From Ustulina deusta (Eukaryota > Ascomycota > Sordariomycetes > Xylariales > Xylariaceae), in contig JAJNNX010000070.1 of the NCBI GenBank assembly GCA_023159155.1, positions 1 through 64,000 on the forward strand: DNA of 64,000 nucleotides, given 5' to 3'. Made by a program: the position numbers and the translations under genes. Shown here piece after piece: positions 23,063 to 35,110 of the stretch (position 1 is the stretch's first letter; the number at the start of each line of letters is the position of its first letter). Below the pieces are notes generated by a model. The model was not told the DNA's origin and made no database searches. It worked only from the letters and a program-made list of their open reading frames with translations.

Positions 23063-25487
23063 CTAGACAGCATCAATGTCCTGATCCTTGACGCTCCATC
23101 CATCATAGTTAGCCTTGAGCACGTCCGCCTCGTTTTGGATGCTTTGAGCCCAGCCTAAGAGAATCTTGGCTGCCGAGTCTATCTGTTGTTGTTTCTCTGT
23201 CTGCGCAGTTTCTTGTTCCGAGGCAAGTCGCTTCCATTCTTCCTCCTTGCGCATCTCATCTCTTGCCTTGCGCTTTGCCCGGCGATCCTGCACCTCGCGC
23301 GCCCGATCAGCAAGATAGCGGACGCTGTGTCCGAGGTTCGCGTTCTCCCTGGACACGCCACGATGCGCTCGGTCGAGGGGTGGCTGCGTGAAGAAGAGAA
23401 CATTGCCTGCTTCATCCCGTAGGAATTGCTCGCGAACGTCGGCGGGAATACTAGCATTCGTCGCATCGTCGAGTTTGTACACCTCGATGGGACGAGGCGG
23501 ATTGTACGCGTTGGCCGGTACGTGTGCGCTAGGACTCGGTACCGGCGCGACCGAGCCGCGGGCAGGCGAAGGGGCTAAACGCTGTGATGGATCATAAGGT
23601 ACGATAGGATTGGCCATCTGATGTGGAGGGACATGGTGAGGTTGGGGAGGCATGGGGACGGGTGTGGGATTGTACTGTGATTGATATCCATTATAGGCTG
23701 GAGTTTGGTGTGTTTGGTGCGGCGCATGCGGCTGATACTGCGGCGCCTGAGGTGGCATCTGTGGCGCCGGCACATGCGCAGGTTGGAATGTGTGAGCGCC
23801 ATACTGTGGAACAGGGACTGGGGTGGCACTAGGGCGCGGCGCATAGTGAGCGGCGTAGGCCGGCGCTGTATGTCCGTTTGTGGGTGCTGGTTGAGCCGGT
23901 ATAGTTGAGAAGTGTCCTGTGTTGCCCATACTGATGTCTCCCTGGCCATCGACAGGACGAGTGGCCTGCATCGTTGATTGGCGGCGGATTGGTTCGATGT
24001 GGGCTGGAAAAGAAGGAGGTGATGATTCGGGTGGCGGAGATTCCTACAAACAAGGCAGATCATCTGTCAGTTTCGATTGTTTGATAGGGCACCGAAGATA
24101 ATCGATAAGACCAGGCAACATTAGTTGGAAACAGTGGGAAAGAGAGAAGAAAGTTCATCAATCAAGACGCCCACAGTGCTGTTGCTTATCGGCTGAGAGA
24201 CAAGCGCAAAATTTTCCAGTTGGTGTCTATAACAACAGAGACCTTGGGAAGGGCCGACAGAAAAGGGAGAGAAGAGAGAACAAAGAATATAAGACGAGGA
24301 AATTTTGTTTAAAAAAATAAAAAAAGTTGACCGTGGACTTACATTAGATTCCCTCTCCCGGCAGTGCACAGCTCCAACCAGGGGCGGCGCATTTGGTGCA
24401 CCCCATGTCGGTTTGGGAAGGGGATCCGTGGGTTTGGCATCATAACGAAGAAGGTGTTTGATGGGACTGGGTATTTTTTTAAGCTGTCGAGGGGCGTCAA
24501 ACAAGTCCATCTCGTAATCCCTTTCGCGAACCTCATCGGGCAAACAGCTCATCCATGTCTTGATCTTATTAAGCTTGTGGTTCTCTTCGTTGTATCGCGA
24601 TTTGCAGACATATACTTCTTTGTCCCTTGGGAATCCGCGGGGTCTACCTTTGTCATATCGCGTCACGAACATGACGAAGCACCGATCCACAACCTCGTCA
24701 ATCCGGTGATCTCGGTACTGCCCAGTCTTGACCACCTCATTCGCCAGGAAAAACTTATCATGACGATGAACCGTTTGCTCTGGTCGGTAGTACCAGCAGG
24801 CATTTACCCATTGTTGCCCTTGACGATCCTGCCAGGTCCGGTAGATATTAACGATGATGGGCTTTGTCAAATCGTTCACATTGGTTATATGAACCCAGTC
24901 GCCTAGAAAACCATGGGTTAGTCATTCACCTGAAACGCGCCAGAGGGTTACGAGGAACATGATGCTCACCGACTCTCCAGATCTCGCCTCTATGGTGAAT
25001 CTCCGATACGGGTCGCCGTCCATTCTCGTCCTCGAAATCGTTATCTGGCCTCGTCTTTTCTTGTTCCGCAAGCTCGCGGGCGTGGTTCTGCAATTGCATG
25101 GCGTCTTTGTATAGTTGGCTTGTCTCTATATTATATTCCTTAGCATTTTCAAACATCAAATTGATGTCTTGCATGGCCTGATCCACGCTCTGATACTTCT
25201 TTCTCTTGTATTTCCTCTTAATGATGTCAAGAGCTGTCGGATTCGAGATGGTTGTATAGTAGTCAGGGTTACTTGCTCTATCGGGAAGTCTCTCGAAGGG
25301 GTGAATTAAGAGATCGCCGTTGGGGTGCTTCAACTTGCGAAGGCCCTGAAGCAGGCTGTATATTCGTGCCTCGACGGGCGTGAACACTTTGGGTGGGCGG
25401 CCACGGGTCTTCTGCGACTCGCCGGCTCGTGAACTAGGCTTCCGATCACCACGGCCTCTGCGCCTTCGACGACCCCTACCGTCATCG

Positions 25488-25520
<33 letters not shown>

Positions 25521-26646
25521 GAGGACTCCTCGTCATCCTCGTCGTCTTCATCGTCTTCCTCGCCCTCTTCCATGTCTTCGTCCTCCTCGTCATCGGGAGA
25601 GTCGTCCGCATCCGGTATCTCGCCCAGATCAGGAAGGACGGCTTCTTCGGGGGTGATGGTTTCGTCATCAACCAATTTCTGCAGCTCTTCCTGAAAGACC
25701 TCCCGTAATCTCAGCGCATCCTTAAAGACCTGAGAAGAGGGCCGGTTGTAAACTTGGGCGTTATGGCTGATGAGGGCAACATCTCTGACGAATTCGGTAA
25801 AGGCAGTGTACTGTTTCTTAAGCTTCTTGGTCTGTTTGAGTGTTGGTGTGGCGGTTAGCTTGTGACGGAGCTGATACGATGGGGGTTCTCCTTCCCCGGA
25901 CTTACGCGAATTGTGCTGAAGGCAGTGGGTTCCTTGATGACCTCGTGATAATCGGGTATGAGGCGGCGATTCGGGATACGCTGGAAATGGGAGGCGATGT
26001 AATAGTCGCTACAAGCACGGAGACATCAGCACCAGATGGTTATCGCACATGGTTTAGAGATAGAACCAGTAGAATCAATTACGCACTCTGATTCCTTGTA
26101 GGTGGTCAAATAATTGGCGACATTCTCGATGACAGTCAACATGTCATTGTCGAGTCGACTTGGCGTCTGTCTGTCTTCGGCAGGCTCGCCGTCTGCGTCT
26201 GCATCTGCATCTGCGTCCTGTTCTGCATCCGCTTCCGCCTTTTTTTCCGATTCGAGCCCTGGTGCTAGCCCTGGTTCCGCTCCGCCGTTAGGCTTCGTAC
26301 TGGTTTCGGCTTCGGTGTTCGAGTCGCGTTCAGCTTGCGCGTCCGGGTCCGGATGTTGGAGGGTTGCGCCGTCCAGGTTACTACCCGTTGCAGTCGCAGC
26401 AGTGGGTTCGTTCGCGTCTGTGTTCGATTCCGTGTTCACATCAACGTCCATGGCATCCTGAGGCGACGGAGGCGATGGTTGAGCTCCAATGGGACCTTGT
26501 TCAACCGTAGGAGGTGCACCAGCCGTGGCGGCGCTGGGCTTGTCGTCGGCAACGGGATCGGCCATGTTGTCGTCGGTGAGGCGGGCGCTTTCGTGTTTCG
26601 TGTCGTGGGAAAATCCTGGCGGGAGCTCTCCTATCGCTAGTTTCAC
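23063..26646 (-). CDS. RSC1: RSC1/RSC2-type chromatin remodelling subunit (two bromodomains and BAH)
   Basis: Five exons (26087-26646, 25906-26008, 24970-25831, 24343-24902, 23063-24043) give 1021 residues; phases agree at every junction. After an acidic, low-complexity N-terminus (about 165 residues with an Asp-Ala repeat) comes bromodomain 1 (about 165-280, with SHNAQVYNRPSSQVF). A long Asp/Glu tract (about 290-345) and an Arg-rich patch follow, then bromodomain 2 (about 376-480, with MFENAKEYN) and a BAH domain (about 509-640, starting GDWVHITNVNDL). The C-terminus is Pro/Gln-rich and ends in a charged coiled-coil-like stretch. This order matches Rsc1/Rsc2 of the yeast RSC (SWI/SNF-type) remodeller, whose bromodomains bind acetyl-lysine and whose BAH domain contacts nucleosomes. 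A second ATG at 26565 could be the true start. Shares a divergent promoter region with OTU1. Confidence 0.92.
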
Positions 26647-27790
26647 AGGCGACTATGCATTGCCAACTGTCGAACTGCGCGTGCGAAGACGGAGATATGA
26701 ACTTTCAATGTGATTTGGTGGCAGTTTCCAACCTTGGAGTCTAGGGTCTCAGGTCTTTCCTTGAGCTTCAAATTCAACACAAAGCTCCCAGGTAGGGCTC
26801 TCGCGGGTAGCCTCTCACCGTGATTGGCAAGCCCCATCCATGGGCTTGGTACCGTACAAGTACCTCAGGCACATGGAGAGGCAGGCCTTTACTTACTGCG
26901 AACAAGCGCGAAAGTGGTCCATGCACCTCCCTTCTGGGCGGCTTCTCGCGTTAGGTAAGTAGCACCAAATGCTTTTTAGGTAGGTACTCTCCGAAGGATA
27001 TTGTTGGGAAGGTAGGGGGGTGCGTATATTACCCCTCACAGCGGATGCCTGTCCATTACCATACCTGTCTCCATCCGTCTTCTAACATCGCTATTCGACC
27101 GAATGCTATACCTAACAATATAACCACCTACATTATTTTGCATAAATTAAAAACGAGCTTAATACGCGTGCCAGTACCTAGGAGGGTTAGTTTGTGATAT
27201 TTCTACATCATTCCCGCCCTGTCGTCATGCCGTCCCCATAGCGTCGAGCCATCTAAGGTGTCTGATGTCAAACAAATTATCCCATTCGATTCACATTAGT
27301 AGCAGTCCAAGTCCAAGCCGCAGAACCTCAAAACGGCCCAACGCATGCCACCATTGTGGGCGAAGCATCCCACCCGTGGAAACTTGCCGAAGGCCTAGCT
27401 GGCCCCTATAGACCTATCCCATCTTCTCTAAATATCTGTCTACCACGATGCGCAACCAGTTGCCAACAGAAGGATCGTTTGCCACAGTTGCTCAGCAGGC
27501 CATGTTTAACAGTCCATCTAAAAAGCCATTCTAGATCCCGTCGCCATAGCATATAATCTCATTCCTTCGTTATTTCCCCCCTTCCCTTGCCTTGCCTCTT
27601 CTCTCCTCTCTGCTCTCTTTTCCTTTTCGCCAAGTCAAGTTGCTTGCTGGCTCGCTGGGGAGCACTTCTTCTACTACCAGCCTCCCCGCCTCTTGTCAGA
27701 GCTTCTTGGCTATCATTCACCGTCTCCCCTCGGTGCGCTTTCGACGCCTTCATCGCCACACGAGTAGCCGGCGCCGATAAGCATCGGAAG
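26647..27790. promoter_or_regulatory. Divergent promoter region of RSC1 and OTU1
   Basis: The 1.1 kb between two oppositely oriented starts must hold both promoters. A pyrimidine-rich tract (CT-rich, about 27585-27635), typical of fungal housekeeping promoters, lies upstream of the OTU1 start. An in-frame upstream ATG at 27587 would add 68 residues to OTU1, but these do not resemble the family's N-terminus, so I treat it as leader. Confidence 0.6.
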
Positions 27791-28986
27791 ATGAGGATTC
27801 GTTTTCGAGGTCCCTCAGGCGGCGGGTTTCTCGAGCTCGCCGAAGATGCCACCGTCACCCATCTCCTGTCTGCCTTGAAGGCTGAGACCGGATCCGGTGC
27901 CATTGCTGTGAAGTTCGGGTGGCCGCTGCAGACCCTGGATGCCCGTCAGGGGGATCTGGAAGTCCGAGAACTTGGACTCCAGAGAGAGAACCTTACTATT
28001 GTTCCTGTCGAGAGCCCCGAAGAGCAACAGCAGCCGACATCTCTCGTCTCTACCTTCACGCCTGCTGTTGTTCCTCAGCCCCCTGCCGCCGCCGCCGCCG
28101 CCGCCTCCGCTGCTGTGGATCTAGATGCACAGCTAGCTGCTAGCTTGTCGTATGGTTCTGGAGAGGATGTCAAGGTCGAAATGCCCGAGTCTCGCACCAA
28201 TCTAGGTACGTTCAGAGCATTAACGTAGTCGCTTTCGACTATGTGCCGGAATTATTGTTATTAGTTAACACCATTACAATGCCAGTCCTTCGCGTCATGC
28301 CTGATGATGGAGACTGTATGTTCACTGCCGTAGGCGGTGCTCTAGGTGGACTCGTGCCGCTCAACGCATCCTCCCGTGGTAATGAGTACAACCCCGCCGT
28401 CTTGCGACGCATCGTGGTTGACGCGATCCGCGAGAACCCATTCAGGTTTGATGCCAATTTCTTAGGAGCCCGCCCCGAGACGTACTGCGACCGCCTATTT
28501 AGTGGTATGTGGGGAGGCGGCATCGAGCTTAGCATTTTGTCTGAGATATTCCGCGTCGAAATCTGTAGTGTTGACGTGAAGACCGGAAAGGCGTACCACT
28601 TCGGTGAGCAGCAAGGCTACGAGGAGTTCTGCGTCGTCATCTATTCTGGCGTACACGTAAGTCAGGTCTAACGCGTGCCGTTAACCCAAACTGGCCCGCT
28701 AACTCCACGACAGTACGATCGCGTTGCTGAGGCTGCTACCGAGGGAGCTATGGGCATGGTAGAGTTCGACGTGACGCGATGGAATGCGGTAGGTAACGAA
28801 CGCATACTCCGGCGCACTCAGAATATCTGCCAGATATTGCGCGACCGCCACTATTACACCAGCGTCAGCGACTTCGTCGTCGTATGTAATCAGTGCCATG
28901 AGATTCTCCAGGGCGAGAAGGCCATTACGCAACATGCTCGCCTAACCGGTCACTCCGGCGTTACGGAAATCGAGGATACAGCGTAG
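27791..28986 (+). CDS. OTU1: OTU1/YOD1-type ubiquitin thioesterase
   Basis: Three exons (27791-28205, 28286-28656, 28714-28986) give 352 residues with consistent phases. The N-terminal 80 residues resemble the UBX-like domain of OTU1 (MRIRFRGPSGG), which binds Cdc48/p97. A Pro/Ala-rich linker follows. The OTU protease domain starts at about residue 140 with the catalytic motif PDDGDC (Cys149) and ends with GVHYDRV (His262). A C-terminal C2H2 zinc finger (CNQCHEIL, then HARLTGHSG) completes the family architecture. These enzymes cleave ubiquitin chains on Cdc48 substrates in ER-associated degradation. The start at 27791 is chosen because the conserved domain begins there. Divergent from RSC1 and convergent with WC-1. 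Confidence 0.93.
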
Positions 28987-30445
28987 TTGTTTTCGTATTC
29001 AAACATCCGACGAAAACCAGGAGACACCCATTTTCATCACAATAGAATACAGCATAATGATCAATAGTTTAATCAGCTAGTAGTTTTCAAACTGACGGCC
29101 CAGGCATAACTAGATGTGGCGTAATCGGCATGATAAAAGCCTGAACCGTATTCCTGTCTGACTACTGAGTAGAGAGTAAACAGGGAGCAAAGGAAAGTCA
29201 TTCATGTCTTTTTTTTTTCTTCGTCTCTTTTTTCTTCTTCGTCCAGGAAAGTTATACGCTGCTACCTATCTCACAATATCATGTACGAGATGCCGCCGAT
29301 TCCCACGAGGAGCAGGGTATGGGGGAGGTGGGGGAGGTGGGGGACAGTTTGTCATGAAGAAATCAAGGTGTCGTAGAGCGACCTAACCTAGTGTCCCCCT
29401 CGAAAAAAAACCCCTCTACTCACATATAGAGCCAAGTTTGTAGTTTCGCGCTCACTTCCCCTCTTCTTATTACCGATACTCCTACAAGTAACGCCCCCTT
29501 CCCCAAAGCCCTTGGGCTCCTTGCTACCAGGCATAGCTGGCGCTTATTACTAGCATATGACGCCCGGGCAATTAATGCTGATGTATAGTTTCTTCCATCT
29601 TCATATTCTAGGTTGGACCACCTACATCTTAGCCGCTCCAGCCGCTCTCTAATAAACGATATGTCACGAGAACAAGAAAGGACCGAGAGCGTGAGTGGTT
29701 GAACGGTATCGTGTAGTAGTAGAAAACAACTGTTCCTCTCGTTTTTATACACCCTCTCATATAAACGAGGGTTTCGGGTAATAAACTGGCAGGTAGATAG
29801 GGAAACGGGCGATAGTAGCGACATCTACGATGCAAGACCCATCCTCTGAGCGTATGTAGTTCCAATTGAATGAGCCAGTCCAGTCCAAAGAGTCGAGAAT
29901 CTTAGATTATTACTCAATGCCGACAATCACTACATGCATGTCTCACTAGAAACATGGTTAATAAAAGCCTGTCCTTTAGGAGAAAGGCCTCCTTTTGATA
30001 TATTGTAACAAGCTGGGCCCACCGCGCCTCAGACCGCAAATTATATCTGATTTATGCGTATGGTACAGATGTGTTTGTCTAGCTTGTCACCTTATGCAGA
30101 GCACCCATGATCATACCACGGAAAGTGATGCGCGAGAACGAGCCATGCAGACGCCATTATATTATACCCGTGCCGCCTTCCCACCAGGACTAACTTTGGA
30201 AATAGGTATCTCGAACAAAAGCCAATACAGCCATTCTATCAGAACCATTGCAGATAAAAAGGAAAAGAAAAGAGAGAGGGATAGAGAGAGAGAATATGAA
30301 GAGCAGCAAGATATGTGAAATGTCAAATATATGACCACTAGGGGTAGAGTTGTGTCTCCAGCTAGATGAGTGTCAGGGGTGCCGAGGAAGATGACCACAA
30401 TTGAAATATAAATGGACAGGCAAGAGCACCGAGCGGCGGTCAACT
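28987..30445. other. Convergent intergenic region of OTU1 and WC-1
   Basis: 1.46 kb between two converging genes, holding both 3' UTRs. It contains T-rich and GA-rich low-complexity tracts and a G-quadruplex-like motif listed separately. No further gene seen. Confidence 0.5.
29315..29343 (+). other. Putative G-quadruplex motif
   Basis: Four runs of at least three G (29315-29317, 29321-29325, 29330-29334, 29339-29343) are separated by short loops within 29 bp. This fits the standard G4 pattern. It lies 330 bp beyond the OTU1 stop on its coding strand and could influence 3'-end formation or act as a boundary to the converging WC-1 gene. Confidence 0.5.
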
Positions 30446-33400
30446 TCAAGAACCCTCCCGTTCTTCTTGAATAGCCGTCATCTCATTGCTATTAACACCG
30501 CCCCCCAGGAGAGGTTGACTAAGCGGAGGCATCGACATCCCCATGACGCCCGGGGGGGTGGCACCGGCATTAGTAGAGCGCGTCGGCATGCTTGAGTTCG
30601 TAGAAGAGCGGTTTAAAGTTGGAGTGGATTTATCTTCGGAAGGGTACCCTTGAGTCTTACCGGTTGAGACCTCTTGGTGAAGCGGAGACGCGTGGACAGG
30701 TGAATTGGATTTCTTGCTTGCCGTATCGCCACCCCCACGGGAGGAGTTCCGTGGGGAGACTCTGCCAGTCTGGAATGGGCGGTTAGTGCCTCCCGCCCAA
30801 TAAAAAGGTGAGTATGGAATACTTACTTGTTTTGCCCATCTAAGGCCGCAGCTATTACATAGGTCTCTTTGGCCACTTGGTCCCCTCCTCCACTCTGGCG
30901 TGTTGCGAGTATGACAATTAGCGCAGTCTCGGATTACATTGCCGACCCCTTTCCTTCGCTTGCGCTTCTTCTTATTTGATAGGAGTCCGTGGAGCTCCTC
31001 GGCAAGAACTCGGTTCACCTTTTCCATCTGCCGGAGTTCGTACTGCCAGCTTGTGCACCGCGTCGTCTTGAGTTCATCGAATATGTTGTCGTCGGAGGCA
31101 AGAGCTCGATCCTGGTTGCCAGGACCCATATTGGCAACACCGGGTTGTTGTTGTTGTTGTTGTTCATCAGCCACTTGGCTGTCTTGCACCATGGCAAAAT
31201 TTCCCATCCTGGCCTCGCCCGAAAGTTGACCAGTCGTTAGACTCGCTCTACTTGTGAGGGATGCACCCGCTGCAGTAGCTCGAGAAGACGCCTTAAGTAG
31301 TTTCGTCTGGGCTAACAGGAAGGTTGGCTTTTGCCCCTCCGACGCATCTCCCGGATACAAGATTGTCTGCGCCTGGAGCACTTGACCGCGCCGATTTTGT
31401 ACTTCATGCTTACATGTAATCGTCTGCCCTCTACGGGCTTTCTCAATAGATCGACCAAACTCAACACGCGACTCCTTACGCATCAACTCCTGTATACTGG
31501 TTCCCACCAGGTTCTCAGGTTGTAGATCCAGCAATGATCGAACATTGGCAGAAACGAAGAGAAACATGCCAGAAGTGGACAGTTTTGTCCAGAGCTCCCC
31601 GTCTCCGATTCCTCCTTTCAATTCAAGTTCTCGTCTGCTGAGAGCAAAAACGGGTCGCTTGCGGCCTATTAGGATGATGCACTTCCGACCCTTGCCTTGT
31701 TCTACGAATAGAGATCCGTGGCTTTCAAACCAAGTGTACCCGCTCTGCTTCCTGCGTACTCGGAATACAATGTTGACGGGGTTTCCGGAGGTAGTATCCT
31801 TGAGCTCCCTCGTCAGAGGCACAATGTCGGATGGGTGGCAGATCGATGAGATAGAAGTCCCTACGAGCTCAGCAGCATCATACTCTAGAACTCGCTTGGA
31901 GGAAGGCGAAAGATAAAGAAACAGGCCTTTAAGGGACAGTACATGGACCACATCATCGGCATTTTCCAGTAGCATCTTGTCCCAGGATTGCTTATGCCAG
32001 TCTGAGCCAGTGCCTTTCGTGTTGCACTGTTGCAACAAAGTGGATACATCATCAACTCCAAGCGTCTGACCATTTTCCGGTTCCCATTGACTAGACGGAG
32101 GGGGGATCCAAATGTACTGAGTCATACCCTCACCTTGCGTGTAGTCCACTTTCACTGTATCGAATCCTTGAGCCGAGGCAATTGCATCCGGACATTCAAC
32201 AAGATCAATCTGGAAGCCAATGATGTATCTGAAGTCGTCATCATGGTCCCAGGGAATAGGAATCATGGTCAATAAGTTCAAGAATGGCTTACCACCCTTT
32301 CGGTAATTGATCAAGCTTTGCTGAACCTCCTTGCACTCAGCTATTTTAACCTTTAAGTTGTATACTGCACCATTATCGACAAACTCTCTCTTAGTTCCGG
32401 CTTCTACCAGACCGTCTGGGGCTTGCAGAAATCGACAGTTATTACCCACGATATCGTGTCTGCTGTAGCCAGTGAGATTTTGAAAGTTATCCGAAACATA
32501 TATAATGGGGCAGTCGTTCTGGGTCATATCGCAGACAACGAAGGCACAAGACATGTCAACTGCCCCCAAGTGGACCTGGGCATTCTTTCTCGTATGTACT
32601 TTCCATAATGCCTTCAACATATCGAAGCCGCTCTTTGAATAGACTGTTTTGATGTCTTCTGGGGGCGCCTGAGGTCCCATACCCGGATTTTTGGTTGTCT
32701 GCCGCCGCGAAATGGATTCATCTGCCGCTGTTCCAATAACGTTGGTTTGCAACGGCTGGTAGTTAGATGGTGTCGATACTACAGTTTGGGCGGGCATTTG
32801 AGCGGGCGGCTGACGTGAGATGCCAGATGGATAACCACTCATTCCATCAATGCTAACAGGCCCCTGCTGCGTGGGGGGCTGACTAGATTGAGAGAATTGG
32901 GGCGGTACATTCATCAGAGTTGTGTCACCACTGCCCGTAGCTATAGGCCCGCTGCCGCCAGGAGTACATTCCATAGGGTTGTTATCTGGTATACCCATGT
33001 TGAAGTCTGTAGGCAGGCTATTAACTGGGGGGAAGGTGTTAGACATGGACGGTGGTGGGAACATGGCAATAGATGGATCACCGGCAGTCATCTGACCCAT
33101 GTCTATCTGGTCCATATTCATGTTGGAAAAAGCAATCATATTACCCATCATCTCTGGTGACAGGTTGGAAAAGTCATCTGTGAGCATCGCTTGGGGGGCG
33201 AAAGCCGAGGTGCCCTCGGGCACGGACATGTCTGCGGGGAGAGATGGAAAGCTGGTGTTCATAGGGCCAACGGGGGGATTGGGCAATGCGCCATAGTGAT
33301 AGTCGTGGTACAGACCGTCGCCTCCCCCGAATTCCAGCATGGACATGCTCCGGTCAGCATCAGCTTGCGCCGCGTGAGACGAGAATTGCGGCTGTAGCTG

Positions 33401-33661
33401 TGGTAGACTTGGGCGGCGGAGCTCAACCGAGTTGTTCTGAACAATGTCGTTGTATCGAACCACGTCATCGAGGGGGTCGGCGTCACCAATCATGGTCACG
33501 TCCGGGTTTGTGGAGGGTCCGGGAATTGTGCCATATTGAGCCGGCTGGGGTGGTGGCTGCGCGCCCAGAGGGTGGCCGGACTGGCCCCTCTGAAGGTGCT
33601 GCAGAGAATTACGGCGCTGCAGCTCCTCTTGGGAGAGCTGAGTGCTGAAGAAGGCATCCAT
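30446..33661 (-). CDS. wc-1: White Collar-1 blue-light photoreceptor and transcription factor
   Basis: The long frame opens at 33721, but the second ATG at 33661 (MDAFFSTQLS) resembles the WC-1 start better. A 57-bp intron without a stop (30770-30826, donor GTAAGT, branch CTAAC, acceptor CCAG) lies just after the zinc finger, giving about 1052 residues. The N-terminal 350 residues are Gln/Pro/Met-rich. The LOV domain (about 365-480) contains GNNCRFLQ, whose Cys (codon 32435-32437) forms the flavin adduct. Two further PAS domains follow, then a nuclear-localisation-like KKKRKRRKG and a GATA-type zinc finger (CANCHTRNTPEW to LCNSCGLRW). With WC-2 it forms the complex that drives light-induced and circadian genes. 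All key residues are present. Confidence 0.96.
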   Translation of the reverse strand: MDAFFSTQLSQEELQRRNSLQHLQRGQSGHPLGAQPPPQPAQYGTIPGPSTNPDVTMIGDADPLDDVVRYNDIVQNNSVELRRPSLPQLQPQFSSHAAQADADRSMSMLEFGGGDGLYHDYHYGALPNPPVGPMNTSFPSLPADMSVPEGTSAFAPQAMLTDDFSNLSPEMMGNMIAFSNMNMDQIDMGQMTAGDPSIAMFPPPSMSNTFPPVNSLPTDFNMGIPDNNPMECTPGGSGPIATGSGDTTLMNVPPQFSQSSQPPTQQGPVSIDGMSGYPSGISRQPPAQMPAQTVVSTPSNYQPLQTNVIGTAADESISRRQTTKNPGMGPQAPPEDIKTVYSKSGFDMLKALWKVHTRKNAQVHLGAVDMSCAFVVCDMTQNDCPIIYVSDNFQNLTGYSRHDIVGNNCRFLQAPDGLVEAGTKREFVDNGAVYNLKVKIAECKEVQQSLINYRKGGKPFLNLLTMIPIPWDHDDDFRYIIGFQIDLVECPDAIASAQGFDTVKVDYTQGEGMTQYIWIPPPSSQWEPENGQTLGVDDVSTLLQQCNTKGTGSDWHKQSWDKMLLENADDVVHVLSLKGLFLYLSPSSKRVLEYDAAELVGTSISSICHPSDIVPLTRELKDTTSGNPVNIVFRVRRKQSGYTWFESHGSLFVEQGKGRKCIILIGRKRPVFALSRRELELKGGIGDGELWTKLSTSGMFLFVSANVRSLLDLQPENLVGTSIQELMRKESRVEFGRSIEKARRGQTITCKHEVQNRRGQVLQAQTILYPGDASEGQKPTFLLAQTKLLKASSRATAAGASLTSRASLTTGQLSGEARMGNFAMVQDSQVADEQQQQQQPGVANMGPGNQDRALASDDNIFDELKTTRCTSWQYELRQMEKVNRVLAEELHGLLSNKKKRKRRKGVGNVIRDCANCHTRNTPEWRRGPSGQRDLCNSCGLRWAKQVSIPYSPFYWAGGTNRPFQTGRVSPRNSSRGGGDTASKKSNSPVHASPLHQEVSTGKTQGYPSEDKSTPTLNRSSTNSSMPTRSTNAGATPPGVMGMSMPPLSQPLLGGGVNSNEMTAIQEEREGS

Positions 33662-35065
33662 TCCGAAAGCATAAGACTGCGCTCTCGTGGTCGTGAGAAG
33701 GTGACAGTTAAAGACATGCAAGAAATGGAATATATCGGTGCCCCCGGGTTGTGAGTACAGCGACGGGTGTCGTCAATGTCGAGTACTGCAGGAGGGGTAT
33801 GAAATAATATATACCGTGAATCACGGCGGACGGGCGCATTAACGAAGACACGAGCAGACGGGCGCATAAATGAGGAGGCAGGCAACTTTGCTATGTCTGG
33901 CAAGACGAAATGGCTACGGCAGCGGTCGATGCAAACCGGGAGACGAGTCGCTGGACGACCAAAGCTCGCACAGGCCGAACAAGTTCGATACCTCTCGTAA
34001 TGCTCGCAGCGACAAGGAGAGAAGGGGAAACCGGGACCGAGACCAACGGTAGAACGAGGGCGGGTGGACGACAACTATCGGGCCAGCGGTTTGCTGCGTC
34101 TTCAAACCCTGGAGAGGAAGTGGAAGTAACCAAGAAAGAAGACAGCAATGACGAGAAGCAGGGTAAGCCCAAAAGACAAAGTGTGCGTATATGGCCGGCC
34201 ACCTGTTCAGAAGACACAATATCGACCGTTTTGGCGCCAATAAAGGTGAGATGAAGGACGAGGAAAAAGACGAGGAAAAGGAAGAGGTGAAGTTGGTTAT
34301 GCTGTCCCATCCCGCACCAGTAGATACCCTGTAGACACCGGTAGATCGATCTACCTACTGAGGTATGTAGGTAAGTATCTACTAGGTTAATACCTTGGGG
34401 GGTAGTTCAGTCAGTACCTGGTACTCGTGGGTACCTTAGGTAGACCACATCCCACATCCCATATCCCACGGGCTAGGTAGTATAATCGGTGGTGTAGGTG
34501 CATACCTACCTCGGTACCCTAGGCAGTGTAGGTAAAAGTACCTACATACATCCTACCTAGTAGGTAAGTAAGTGCGGGTTGTGGCACCTGTGATGGTGGT
34601 ACTGCAGCAAAAGTGGTGGTGGTATTGGGACTGGAGTGGCATGTCATTTATGGGTCTGCTAGGAGTTCATTTTGTAACAGGGCTTCTGGCGGGGCCTATC
34701 CAGATCTACGAGATGCGGGGGATCCATCAGCTTTGGCCAATCACATATGCTTACCATCTCAATAGTCACAAGCGTTCCAGGTTGTGTCCCTCCCTACCTA
34801 GGTAGATACTTACCACCGCCGTGCCTCTCAGGCTCTTCTATAGCATTCATAACTACTTACCTAGTCATGAATCCCCTAACCTGGTGACTGATCCTGTTAC
34901 AATAAGCAGACATATCTATCAACCTACTTAGTACCTTTCACATGCATCCCTCTCAACTTCCCAGGTGGTCCTATCTGTAATGGGCTAGTAGATTCGAATA
35001 GCCTCTCGAATGCTGACTCGGGAGCACAGGCGCCGCCAGAGACGTGCGGATAGCAGCATCTATAG
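33662..35065. promoter_or_regulatory. WC-1 upstream region
   Basis: 1.4 kb upstream of the WC-1 start with no gene of its own. It probably holds the WC-1 promoter and a long leader. TAGGTA/GGTACC-type motifs cluster between about 34330 and 34870, next to the transposon at 35068. No specific light-response element could be assigned with confidence. Confidence 0.4.
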
Positions 35066-35067
35066 TA

Positions 35068-35110
35068 CCGCATTCCTTGATTAGAACTTAACCAGCGCTA
35101 ATGGCTTGGC
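35068..35110 (+). repeat. Left terminal inverted repeat
   Basis: 43 bp beginning CCGCATTCCTTGATTAG, matching the reverse complement of 38173-38215. The four mismatches are all C/T or G/A. Confidence 0.85.

Noticed and set aside
25330..25694. Met-rich and Ser-rich open frames on both strands over the repeated CAT trinucleotides
   Set aside because: They are shadows of the Asp tract of the RSC1-like protein.
27587..27790. In-frame N-terminal extension of OTU1
   Set aside because: The extension is not like the family, and the conserved UBX-like domain starts directly at the ATG at 27791.
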